Shown one piece after another: positions 1 through 5,241 of a stretch of DNA of 7,483 nucleotides. The translations under genes were made by a program, and so were the position numbers. The notes beneath the pieces are model-generated. The model saw only the letters and a program-made list of their open reading frames with translations. It made no database searches and was not told the origin of the DNA. Position 1 is the first letter of the stretch; the number at the start of each line of letters is the position of its first letter. Origin of the DNA: an uncultured Eubacterium sp. (GTDB lineage: Bacteria > Bacillota > Clostridia > Lachnospirales > Lachnospiraceae); the NCBI GenBank assembly GCA_902475415.1, contig CABRZK010000114.1, positions 1 to 7,483 on the forward strand, given 5' to 3'.

Positions 1-28
1 GGTTCCAGCTTTTTCGCATTTACACCGT

Positions 29-81
29 GGCACCGTTAGACTACGCGTGCCTGAACGTTTACGAACACTGTGCTGCACGCG
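29..81. other. non-coding stretch with overlapping hairpins
   Basis: Positions 1-96 contain no convincing ORF. Two inverted repeats are visible. GGCAC at 29-33 pairs with GTGCC at 47-51, extended by CG/CG past a one-base bulge. CGCGTGC at 44-50 pairs perfectly with GCACGCG at 75-81. The two stems share bases 44-51, so they could only form alternately. The function is unknown; it may be part of an interspersed intergenic repeat or the end of an element lying outside the window. Confidence 0.35.
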
Positions 82-96
82 CAAAATATACATAAC

Positions 97-128
97 AAAA
101 AAAGATGACTCGTCCGACTGGAGGAGCC
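97..128 (-). terminator. Rho-independent terminator
   Basis: Read on the minus strand, GGCTCCTCC (128-120) pairs with GGACGAGTC (115-107) around the tetraloop AGTC. The stem has one mismatch and one G-U pair. It is followed by AUC and a run of seven U (103-97). The hairpin starts immediately after the stop codon of the remnant gene at 129-356, so it would end minus-strand transcripts from that gene and possibly from malQ and the glycosylase gene. Confidence 0.7.
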
Positions 129-356
129 TCACTTCCTCATGATATTTGCTTTAAATGATTCGCGAAGCACTTCTCGCGGAGATCCGGCTACAAATCCGGT
201 AATTGCATAATATTGTATCAGTATATCTTTCATAACTTTCCATGCCAGATCAAATGTAATACTGAATTTTGCACTGGTTCCATACAGAAGTACTTCTTTT
301 GCTTTAAAATTCCTGCATAATTCAGAAACCTTTTTTATAATTTCTTCTACTGTCAT
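129..356 (-). pseudogene. collapsed MNT nucleotidyltransferase / HI0074-like fusion remnant
   Basis: The 75-residue ORF joins two different families. Residues 1-30 resemble the start of a minimal nucleotidyltransferase (MNT, HI0073-like): a helix, then KEVLLYGTSAK, matching the usual [LF][FY]GSRAKG. The GS is changed to GT, and the following D-x-D metal-binding aspartates are absent. From about residue 31, SITFDLAWKVMKD through SPREVLRESFKANI is the core of an HI0074-like partner protein, normally encoded just downstream. The protein then ends after two more residues, without the usual C-terminal helices. I infer an in-frame deletion that fused MNT codons to the middle of the partner gene, plus a second C-terminal loss. 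The intact pair works as an MNT/HEPN-like, toxin-antitoxin-type module; this remnant lacks the catalytic site. The ribosome site is weak (GGATGG). A terminator follows the stop directly. Confidence 0.65.
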
Positions 357-395
357 AGAGCACCATCCAATTTTATATAAGTCTTCTGTTTTTCA

Positions 396-887
396 TCATT
401 CATCCACAATACATTTCCAGTATTCCAACAGGCGTTCTACACTATACGCCGCATTAGCCGGACTGGTGGATGGAAGCTGTACTGCTTCGATTCCAAGTTG
501 TGCAGCCAGATACCGGTCATACAGCTGCTTGGATTTTGCACCGTTCGCATAAATCTTTTTGATACGACTTCTTCCTATTATATATGCAAGATCGTTTGGC
601 ACCACATTGCGGATGCTGCTGTCACTGGAACCTGCAATATCGCAGCTTGCAATTACGTCCCACAAAGCGATGTGATGTTTTAACAGCATTTCTTTTTTCT
701 CCGGAATTGTCTGTGGAACAGATTCTTCCAATACCTGCGCCACTACTTTCCAGAACCGGTTCTGCGGATGACCGTAAAAGAACTGCATTTCCCGTGATTT
801 TACTGATGGAAAGCTTCCAAGTATTAAGATTTCGGAATTGCCATCGTAAACCGGTGGAAATTCATGATTCTGTCTTTTTAATTCCAT
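396..887 (-). CDS. DNA-deoxyinosine (hypoxanthine) glycosylase, uracil-DNA glycosylase superfamily
   Basis: This predicted 163-residue base-excision repair enzyme would cleave the N-glycosidic bond of deaminated bases, chiefly hypoxanthine, in cytoplasmic DNA. It has the hallmarks of the hypoxanthine-DNA glycosylase branch of the UDG superfamily. Motif 1 is ILGSFPSVKSRE at about 22-32, followed by FYGHPQNRFW at 37-46, whose Asn is in the position I associate with catalysis in this branch. LPSTSPANA at 138-146 is the C-terminal DNA-binding motif. I chose the ATG at 887 because GGAAGGAG lies just upstream (short spacing of 4) and the protein then starts near the fold. The reading frame stays open to a GTG at 953, but the extra 22 residues are unlike the family. 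It lies 88 nt downstream of malQ on the same strand with no visible terminator between, so the two may be cotranscribed. Confidence 0.88.
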   Translation of the reverse strand: MELKRQNHEFPPVYDGNSEILILGSFPSVKSREMQFFYGHPQNRFWKVVAQVLEESVPQTIPEKKEMLLKHHIALWDVIASCDIAGSSDSSIRNVVPNDLAYIIGRSRIKKIYANGAKSKQLYDRYLAAQLGIEAVQLPSTSPANAAYSVERLLEYWKCIVDE

Positions 888-975
888 AGAACTCCTTCCA
901 GTACAACGTTTCTTAAATAAGTACCATATAGAACGCAGTTTTTTTGAAATCACACGCTTATGAAAAAAGGCTTCT

Positions 976-2511
976 CTATTCTGCGTCTTCTTTTACAACA
1001 TCTGCCTCTTCTTTTTTCGGCGGATCGATTCGCCAGCGGTAGGATAAGCCAGTCATATGAGCGATATAGCCTGCCAGATCATGTGTCAGCTGATCTTCAC
1101 GCACACGCCACTCCCAGTTGTGTCCAAGGGTGGACGGGAAGTTCATACGGGCTTCTCTGCCAAGTCCCAGATAATCCTGAATCGGGATGATACAGTATTT
1201 GCCAACACTGGACATTGCCATCCAGATCAGATTTTCGCATAATTCTCCATTGGATGCATGTGGGCGGTTCATATATTCACGAATGTGGTTCCGCACATGA
1301 TCCTGGGTGCATTCCAGGTATTGCATCAGCGTTTCATTATCGTGCGTTCCTGTATACACAACTGTATTCTGCGGATAGTTGTGTGGCAGATATTCATTGT
1401 CACTGCCACCGCCAAAAGCAAACTGCAGTACTTTCATGCCCGGGTATCCGGTTTCTGCCACCAGATCACGGACGGACTGTGTCATATACCCCAGATCTTC
1501 TGCAATGATTTCTATATTTTTGACATGTTTTTTTACTTCTTTAAATAATGCAATTCCCGGTCCTTTTTTCCACTCACCGATACGGGCATTTGTCATGCCA
1601 TATGGGATGGTATAATATTCATCAAAACCACGGAAGTGATCAATGCGGACCACATCATACAATACCTCACAGTGTTTAATCCGGCGAATCCACCACGCAA
1701 AGTTCTGTTTTTTGTGATATTCCCAGTCATAGATTGGATTTCCCCAGAGCTGTCCGTCTGCTGTAAATCCATCCGGCGGGCATCCTGCCACTTCAATTGG
1801 ATTCATATCCTCATCGAATTCAAATAATTCCGGATTCATCCATGCATCCGCACTGTCAAAAGCGACATAAATCGGAATATCTCCGATAATTTTGATTCCG
1901 CGCTCATTTGCATATGTCTTTACTTTCAGCCACTGTTTCAAAAACCAGTACTGCAGATATTCATAATAACAGATCTCATCTGCCAGTTCTTCCCGGTATT
2001 TTGCCAGCACCTTCGGATCTTTCTGGAGCAGTTCTTCTTCCCAGGTATTCCATGCCTGTTTATCATGTACATCCTTTAATGCCATGAATAACGCATAATC
2101 CGGCAGCCATTCTTTCTGTTCTTCCTCAAATTTCAGGAAGTCTTCATCTAACCGCTTTTTGCTGTTTTCATAAGCTTTATGTAATAACGGATTGCGGTTC
2201 TCATATTGTTTTTCATAATCCACATAAGATGGATTGGTGCCAAGTTCTGCCGCATCGCATTCTTCTTTTGTCAGAAGTCCTTCCTCGATCAGTTCTTCCA
2301 GGGAAATAAAATACGGATTACCCGCAAATGTAGAAAATGACTGATACGGGGAATCACCATAACTGGTCGGTCCCAGCGGAAGAATCTGCCAGAATGTCTG
2401 ACCGCTTTCCTGTAAAAAATCAATCCACTCAAAGGCACTTTTTGAAAAACATCCAATTCCATATTTTGACGGTAAACTGCTTACCGGAAGTAAAATACCA
2501 CTTGCTCTCAT
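976..2511 (-). CDS. malQ: 4-alpha-glucanotransferase (amylomaltase, GH77)
   Basis: This cytoplasmic enzyme disproportionates malto-oligosaccharides by transferring alpha-1,4-glucan segments, releasing glucose, in maltodextrin or glycogen use. The 511-residue length is normal for GH77. Family signatures appear in order: RASGILLPVSSLPSKYGIG at the N terminus, ILPLGPTSYGDSPYQSFS at 43-60, IIGDIPIYVAFDSADAW, PPDGFTADGQLWGNPIYDW, then the active site. The nucleophile is Asp291 in RIDHFRG, the acid/base is Glu338 in AEDLG, and the third carboxylate is Asp391 in GTHDNETL. All three are present, so the enzyme should be active. The start at 2511 is supported by GAGGAGGAG about 11 nt upstream. A promoter lies at 2588-2616. 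The glycosylase gene follows downstream. The decayed sugar ABC locus at 3180-3791 is about 700 bp upstream, which may mean malQ once sat beside a carbohydrate importer. Confidence 0.97.
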   Translation of the reverse strand: MRASGILLPVSSLPSKYGIGCFSKSAFEWIDFLQESGQTFWQILPLGPTSYGDSPYQSFSTFAGNPYFISLEELIEEGLLTKEECDAAELGTNPSYVDYEKQYENRNPLLHKAYENSKKRLDEDFLKFEEEQKEWLPDYALFMALKDVHDKQAWNTWEEELLQKDPKVLAKYREELADEICYYEYLQYWFLKQWLKVKTYANERGIKIIGDIPIYVAFDSADAWMNPELFEFDEDMNPIEVAGCPPDGFTADGQLWGNPIYDWEYHKKQNFAWWIRRIKHCEVLYDVVRIDHFRGFDEYYTIPYGMTNARIGEWKKGPGIALFKEVKKHVKNIEIIAEDLGYMTQSVRDLVAETGYPGMKVLQFAFGGGSDNEYLPHNYPQNTVVYTGTHDNETLMQYLECTQDHVRNHIREYMNRPHASNGELCENLIWMAMSSVGKYCIIPIQDYLGLGREARMNFPSTLGHNWEWRVREDQLTHDLAGYIAHMTGLSYRWRIDPPKKEEADVVKEDAE

Positions 2512-2587
2512 ACTGCTAAAAACTCCTCCTCAAATCTGAAAAACATCACTGTTTTTTCTTATGGCTTTTCGCCAAATCATGTGTATT

Positions 2588-2616
2588 ATTATACCTTTTT
2601 TGGGAGATTTTCACAA
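2588..2616 (-). promoter_or_regulatory. sigma-A-type promoter of malQ
   Basis: On the minus strand, TTGTGA (2616-2611) is followed after 17 nt by a perfect TATAAT (2593-2588). This gives a 5' leader of about 70 nt before the malQ ATG. The leader contains the small palindrome TGGCTTTTCGCCA (2562-2574) close to the expected start of transcription. That could be an operator, but it is too short to call. Confidence 0.65.
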
Positions 2617-2637
2617 CAGGAAACTAAGTGATCTGTA

Positions 2638-2661
2638 GGAATGAACCATAAACGTTCATCC
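2638..2661 (-). other. 24-nt hairpin overlapping the small ORF stop codon
   Basis: On the minus strand, GGATGAAC (2661-2654) pairs with GTTCATTCC (2646-2638) across a seven-base loop with one bulged T. The 5' arm contains the last codon and the TGA of the small ORF. No T tract follows, so it is not a classical terminator. Confidence 0.4.
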
Positions 2662-2721
2662 GCGCCATTCGCAATACGCCCTGCCGGGCTTCTCCATAGC
2701 TTCGCTACTATTTTTGCTCAT
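2656..2721 (-). CDS. candidate 21-residue small ORF inside the structured element
   Basis: An ATG at 2721 opens a 21-codon frame ending with TGA at 2658-2656. It is preceded by AAAGGAG with ideal 9-nt spacing. The peptide begins MSKNSSEAMEK and ends GRAYCEWRG; it is polar, with no signal or membrane segment. The last sense codon and the stop codon lie in the 5' arm of the downstream hairpin. The large upstream hairpin ends right at the Shine-Dalgarno site. The good ribosome site in an otherwise non-coding gap is the only evidence for translation. It could be a real microprotein, a leader peptide, or a chance frame in a repeat. I do not recognise the product. Confidence 0.35.
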   Translation of the reverse strand: MSKNSSEAMEKPGRAYCEWRG

Positions 2722-2735
2722 AACATTGCGCTCCT

Positions 2736-2799
2736 TTCGTACAGCCTCTTGCTGTCCCATACATGCAAGCATGTCTGTGCCAACAAGAAACTGTACGAA
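2736..2799 (-). other. 64-nt RNA hairpin upstream of the small ORF
   Basis: TTCGTACAG with TTTCTTG (2799-2784, minus strand) pairs with CAAGAGG and CTGTACGAA (2751-2736). This makes 16 consecutive pairs, two of them U-G. On the plus strand the same two positions would be C-A mismatches, so the structure belongs to the minus-strand RNA. The apical part contains the palindrome ACATGC-TT-GCATGT (2774-2761). The 3' arm ends exactly where the AAGGAG site of the small ORF begins. There is no U tract, so it is not an intrinsic terminator. Confidence 0.55.
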
Positions 2800-2849
2800 T
2801 GAACTGTAACCTATTCATATTAAATTTCTATGAAATTGCATTTTTTCTG

Positions 2850-2878
2850 TGGAAACGTGGAGAATATTATAGTATACT
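2850..2878 (+). promoter_or_regulatory. candidate promoter for the Cys-cluster protein gene
   Basis: TGGAAA (2850-2855, 4 of 6 matches) and TATACT (2873-2878, 5 of 6) are 17 nt apart, about 100 nt before the ATG at 2976. The -10 lies in the perfect palindrome AGTATACT (2871-2878). The adjoining ATTATA (2866-2871) reads as a perfect TATAAT on the minus strand, so the site could also fire toward the structured element, although no good minus-strand -35 is visible. Confidence 0.4.
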
Positions 2879-2975
2879 AAAGTTACTTAAAAACCATCTG
2901 GTTTCAGATACTTTCAAAATAACTCTTTTTACAAAAAATTTTGAAGGTAGATTTTTATGAAGGAGGTTATTCAAT

Positions 2976-3173
2976 ATGGCAGAAAATACTATGAGCGGAT
3001 GTACAGGCAGTTGCCACAGCTGTGGTTCTTCCTGTGACACACAGACAGGAGAAAGAAAACCAAGCTTTTTCGATAAACTGGAATCTATTTCCGAACATTT
3101 TGACAATGTAGGCGAGGAGAATGTACTTCAGATGTTGAATGACATCGTGGCCGAACTGGAAAAAGAGAATTAA
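2976..3173 (+). CDS. small protein with N-terminal CX3CX2CX3C cysteine cluster
   Basis: This is a 65-residue soluble protein of unknown function. AAGGAGG sits 9 nt before the ATG, an excellent ribosome site, so translation is likely. Four cysteines cluster at residues 9, 13, 16 and 20 (CTGSCHSCGSSC). A charged, probably helical tail runs from about 28 to 65 (FFDKLESISEHF, then LQMLNDIVAELEKEN). The cluster could bind zinc or an iron-sulfur centre. It resembles the Cys-rich N-terminal tails of some clostridial Mrp/NBP35-type Fe-S carrier ATPases, but there is no ATPase domain here. There is no signal peptide or membrane segment. It is monocistronic on the plus strand and converges on the AraC remnant with only 6 nt between stop codons. 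A start at Met6 is possible but lacks its own ribosome site. Confidence 0.75.
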   Translation: MAENTMSGCTGSCHSCGSSCDTQTGERKPSFFDKLESISEHFDNVGEENVLQMLNDIVAELEKEN

Positions 3174-3179
3174 TTTATT

Positions 3180-3434
3180 TTATTCATGTTCTATTGGGAT
3201 CCATTTTCGATAGGTATCAGGTGTCATTCCCTGATGTTTACGAAATACAGCTCCGAAATAGCTGGGACTTTCGAAACCACATTTTTTCGAAATCTCAGCT
3301 ATTTTTTTATCTGGGAAACGGTTTAGCATCACACAGGCATTCATAATTCGGATATCACATAATACCTGCATAATCGTTTTATTCATTTTCTTTTTAAAAT
3401 AGGAGCACATATATTCCTTGCTCAGTCCGACTCT
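3180..3434 (-). pseudogene. AraC-family regulator, 5'-truncated (HTH domain only)
   Basis: About 84 residues of the C-terminal double helix-turn-helix DNA-binding domain of an AraC/XylS-type regulator remain. The first HTH begins at VGLSKEYMCSYFKKK, the second is IAEISKKCGFESPSYFGAVFRKH, and the usual QGMTPDTYRKW end is intact. Everything upstream is missing: the whole sensor domain and the first helix of the DNA-binding domain. The similarity stops at about 3432, where the sequence becomes a permease gene on the other strand. The open frame runs a little further to a TTG at 3461, but those codons are antisense to the permease and lack a ribosome site. A functional protein is unlikely. AraC regulators with this arrangement commonly control an adjacent divergent sugar ABC operon. 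Confidence 0.8.
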
Positions 3435-3791
3435 CCTCTGATCATTATGATTTTTCGACAAAATTCCCGTGGTTTTCCTTATGAACTTGTGGAAGCTGCA
3501 AGACTGGATGGAGTATCGGAACTTGGTATCTTTTTTCGCATCTACCTTCCATGTATGAAAAGCACCTTCTCCTGCGGTACGATCATCGCATTTTTAAACG
3601 CCTGGAACTCTTATCAGTGGGCTCATCTGATTATGTATGATGATCAGAAAATACCTATGACGGTATTTCTGACGCTGGGATTAAAAGGAAATAACATGAC
3701 ACTTGTACTGCTCAGCATGGTTCCTTCTCTTGTTGTATTTTTTATTTTTCAGAAATTCTTTGTAGAAGGAATGAACGGAGCTTTAAAATAA
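3432..3791 (+). pseudogene. sugar ABC transporter permease (MalG type), 5'-truncated
   Basis: This is the C-terminal half of a binding-protein-dependent sugar permease inner-membrane subunit. Similarity begins at about SPLIIMIFRQN and runs through the EAA coupling loop, ELVEAARLDGVSELGIFFRIYLP, which contacts the ATPase. The last two or three membrane segments follow (one around GTIIAFLNAW, one around LVLLSMVPSLVVFFIFQKFF), and then the typical end FVEGMNGALK. A complete protein would be about 270-300 residues; only about 119 remain. The first available ATG (3447) has no Shine-Dalgarno site. The break coincides with the break in the AraC gene on the opposite strand. No binding protein or partner permease gene is present. 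The nearby malQ hints that the lost importer handled malto-oligosaccharides, but this is inference. Confidence 0.8.
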
Positions 3792-3854
3792 GCACACAAA
3801 AACTTCATACAGCTATCTTTCGAAAGAATTAAGATTTTCTACTGTGTTTCTTCC

Positions 3855-3883
3855 TTGTATCACATCTTTCTGCATGCTATAGT
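3855..3883 (+). promoter_or_regulatory. extended -10 promoter of the GntR-ABC operon
   Basis: TTGTAT (3855-3860), a 17-nt spacer, then TGC-TATAGT (-10 at 3878-3883) with the extended TGn motif. It lies about 90 nt before the regulator ATG. The remaining bases of the 3792-3970 gap hold the palindrome TCTTTCGAAAGA (3816-3827), which lacks a T tract, and the operator candidates listed separately. Confidence 0.6.
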
Positions 3884-3916
3884 GACTATATCAACTGTAT
3901 TAACACAATTAGTACG
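3878..3916 (+). promoter_or_regulatory. candidate operators for the GntR-family repressor
   Basis: Two inverted repeats overlap or follow the promoter. TATAG-TGA-CTATA (3878-3890) covers the -10 hexamer. TGTATTAA-N5-TTAGTACG (3896-3916, 6 of 8 arm bases symmetric) lies just downstream of the expected start of transcription. Either position would block transcription when a dimeric repressor bound. YtrA-subfamily GntR proteins typically autoregulate their own ABC operons from such sites. Which repeat is used, if either, cannot be told from one sequence. Confidence 0.4.
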
Positions 3917-3970
3917 CAAATTCCGGGCACCTGATAACCAGTTCAGTCGTCCGGATAAAGGGAGATTTCT

Positions 3971-4345
3971 ATGATACAACTTAACTATCGCGATACGCGC
4001 CCATTTTATCAACAGATCAAAGATAATGTACGGCAGCTTGTAGTCAGCGGTGCTTTGAAAAAAGATGAAAAACTGCCTTCCGTCCGGGAACTGGCAGCTT
4101 CGCTGGCGATCAATCCAAATACGATCCAGCGTGCCTACCGGGAACTTGAAAGCGAAGGTTACATCTATACGTTGTCCGGAAAAGGCACCTTTGTTGCAGA
4201 AGTGGACCAGACCAACCAGCTTCGTCAGCAGGAACTGCTGCCACAATTTGATAAGATCGTGTCTGAGCTTCTCTATCTGTCCAGACCGGTAAACGAGCTC
4301 ACGAACCGCATTCTTTCTTTATCAGGAAGGAGGATTCAAGCATGA
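3971..4345 (+). CDS. GntR-family transcriptional regulator, YtrA subfamily
   Basis: This 124-residue cytoplasmic repressor is the right size for the YtrA subfamily, which has a winged helix and only a short helical dimerisation tail. The start FYQQIKDNVRQLVVSGALKKDEKLPSVRELAASL leads into the recognition helix at about 48-60 (NPNTIQRAYRELE). The wing is YTLSGKGTFVAE at about 66-77. The tail at about 83-115 is amphipathic helix (LRQQELLPQFDKIVSELLYL). There is no effector-binding domain of the FadR, HutC or MocR type. AAAGGGAG lies 6 nt before the ATG. The stop overlaps the next gene's ATG as ATGA, and the last codons contain that gene's ribosome site, so translation is probably coupled. It most likely represses its own ABC transporter operon until a membrane-active compound or envelope stress relieves it. 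Confidence 0.92.
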   Translation: MIQLNYRDTRPFYQQIKDNVRQLVVSGALKKDEKLPSVRELAASLAINPNTIQRAYRELESEGYIYTLSGKGTFVAEVDQTNQLRQQELLPQFDKIVSELLYLSRPVNELTNRILSLSGRRIQA

Positions 4346-5241
4346 TCCAGGCAGAACATATTACCAAAATCTTTCATGGATTCAAAGCACTGGACGATAT
4401 GAACCTTCATGTGCCGAAGGGAACCATCTATGGTCTCGTTGGTCCAAACGGAGCCGGAAAATCGACTTTGATCCGTCATCTGACGGGCATTTACCGCCCG
4501 GACAGCGGTTCTGTCCTCATTGACGGTCTTCCGGTTTATGACAATCCACAGGCAAAAACCAAATTTACTTACATTCCGGATGATTTGTTTTATTTCCTGC
4601 AGGCAGACACCATGGAAATGAAGCGTTTTTATCAGGGCATGTATCCGAATTTTGATACCACGCTCTTTGACAAACTCCGGGAATTTTTTCCAAACATTGA
4701 TACAAAACGCAGCATCCGCAGGCTTTCCAAAGGAATGCAGAAACAGGTGGCTTTCTGGCTCTCTATCTGCGCCATGCCGGAACTGATGATTCTGGATGAA
4801 CCGATGGACGGACTTGATCCCGTCATGCGCCGTCAGATCTGGAGTATCATTCTGTCCAAAGCAAGTGACAGCAAGACAACGATCCTGATTTCTTCCCACA
4901 ATCTGCGTGAACTGGAAGACGTCTGCGATCATGTCGGAATCATGCATCAGGGAAAACTGATCGTGGAACGTTCCCTCACCGACCTGCAGGGAAATGTATC
5001 TAAGATTCAGGTGGCCTTTCAGGAAGGCATGCCGACTCTGCCAAAAGATTTTGAGATTTTACATATGTCCAACACCGGTCGTGTATACACGCTGATCGTA
5101 AAAGGAGATCCGGAACGCGCCAAAGCCATTCTGGAATCCACACACCCGATGCTGATCGACATCCTTCCTCTTACATTGGAAGAAATCTTTATTTATGAAA
5201 TGGGAGGAAAGAATTATGAAATCAAAGACATCCTGTTTTAA
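4342..5241 (+). CDS. ABC transporter ATP-binding protein (YtrB/BcrA-like)
   Basis: This 299-residue ATPase energises the membrane protein encoded next to it. The nucleotide-binding elements are complete: Walker A GPNGAGKST at 34-42, signature LSKGMQKQ at 128-135, Walker B LMILDEP at 148-154 with catalytic Glu153, D-loop GLDP, and switch His186 in SSHNL. The position where the Q-loop Gln is expected reads YIPDD (Asp80), a substitution also seen in export-type relatives. Residues from about 210 form a C-terminal accessory domain of the kind found in bacitracin/lantibiotic-type and YtrB-type ATPases. AAGGAGG sits about 8 nt before the ATG inside the regulator gene. The gene overlaps its neighbours on both sides (4 nt with the repressor, 26 nt with the permease), which indicates one cotranscribed complex. 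Confidence 0.93.
   Translation: MIQAEHITKIFHGFKALDDMNLHVPKGTIYGLVGPNGAGKSTLIRHLTGIYRPDSGSVLIDGLPVYDNPQAKTKFTYIPDDLFYFLQADTMEMKRFYQGMYPNFDTTLFDKLREFFPNIDTKRSIRRLSKGMQKQVAFWLSICAMPELMILDEPMDGLDPVMRRQIWSIILSKASDSKTTILISSHNLRELEDVCDHVGIMHQGKLIVERSLTDLQGNVSKIQVAFQEGMPTLPKDFEILHMSNTGRVYTLIVKGDPERAKAILESTHPMLIDILPLTLEEIFIYEMGGKNYEIKDILF

Larger units (their letters stand above)
2633..2804 (-). repeat. structured intergenic element bounded by 14-bp direct repeats
   Basis: The segment is bounded by near-identical direct repeats: CTGTAGGAATGAAC at 2633-2646 and CTGTACGAATGAAC at 2791-2804 (13 of 14 bases). Between them, on the minus strand, are a 64-nt hairpin, a Shine-Dalgarno site, a 21-codon ORF and a 24-nt hairpin. 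Small hairpins TAGC-GAA-GCTA and GCCC-GGCA-GGGC lie within the ORF. The wobble pairing in the large stem favours the minus-strand transcript. It sits directly upstream of the malQ promoter. It may be an interspersed element of this bacterial group or a regulatory leader; I do not recognise a named family. Confidence 0.45.

Noticed and set aside
888..953. Longer glycosylase starting at the GTG at 953
   Set aside because: No ribosome site at the GTG, and the added 22 basic residues do not resemble the family; the ATG at 887 has AAGGAG upstream.
2562..2574. TGGCTTTTCGCCA in the malQ leader as a catabolite-repression (cre) site
   Set aside because: It does not match the TGWAANCGNTNWCA pattern; only a short palindrome remains.
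2763..2960. Plus-strand ORF of 65 codons before the Cys-cluster gene
   Set aside because: It has no ribosome site, overlaps the hairpin and promoter region, and gives a composition typical of AT-rich spacer.
2867..3106. Minus-strand ORF of 79 codons opposite the Cys-cluster gene
   Set aside because: The plus-strand gene has a strong Shine-Dalgarno site and sensible protein; this frame is its shadow.
2976..3173. CX3CX2C in the small protein as a radical SAM motif
   Set aside because: The protein is only 65 residues and has none of the barrel that a radical SAM enzyme needs. A fourth cysteine follows directly, so a simple metal-binding knot is more likely.
3816..3827. TCTTTCGAAAGA as a terminator after the permease remnant
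   Set aside because: Perfect palindrome but no loop and no T tract of useful length; insufficient for an intrinsic terminator.
3860..4246. Minus-strand ORF of 128 codons over the GntR gene and its promoter
   Set aside because: It is antisense to the clear GntR winged-helix gene and covers its promoter; no ribosome site or recognisable motif.
4336..4947. Long minus-strand ORF (203 codons) opposite the ABC ATPase gene
   Set aside because: It is fully antisense to a strongly supported ATPase, has no family signature, and its frame is explained by codon bias of the real gene.
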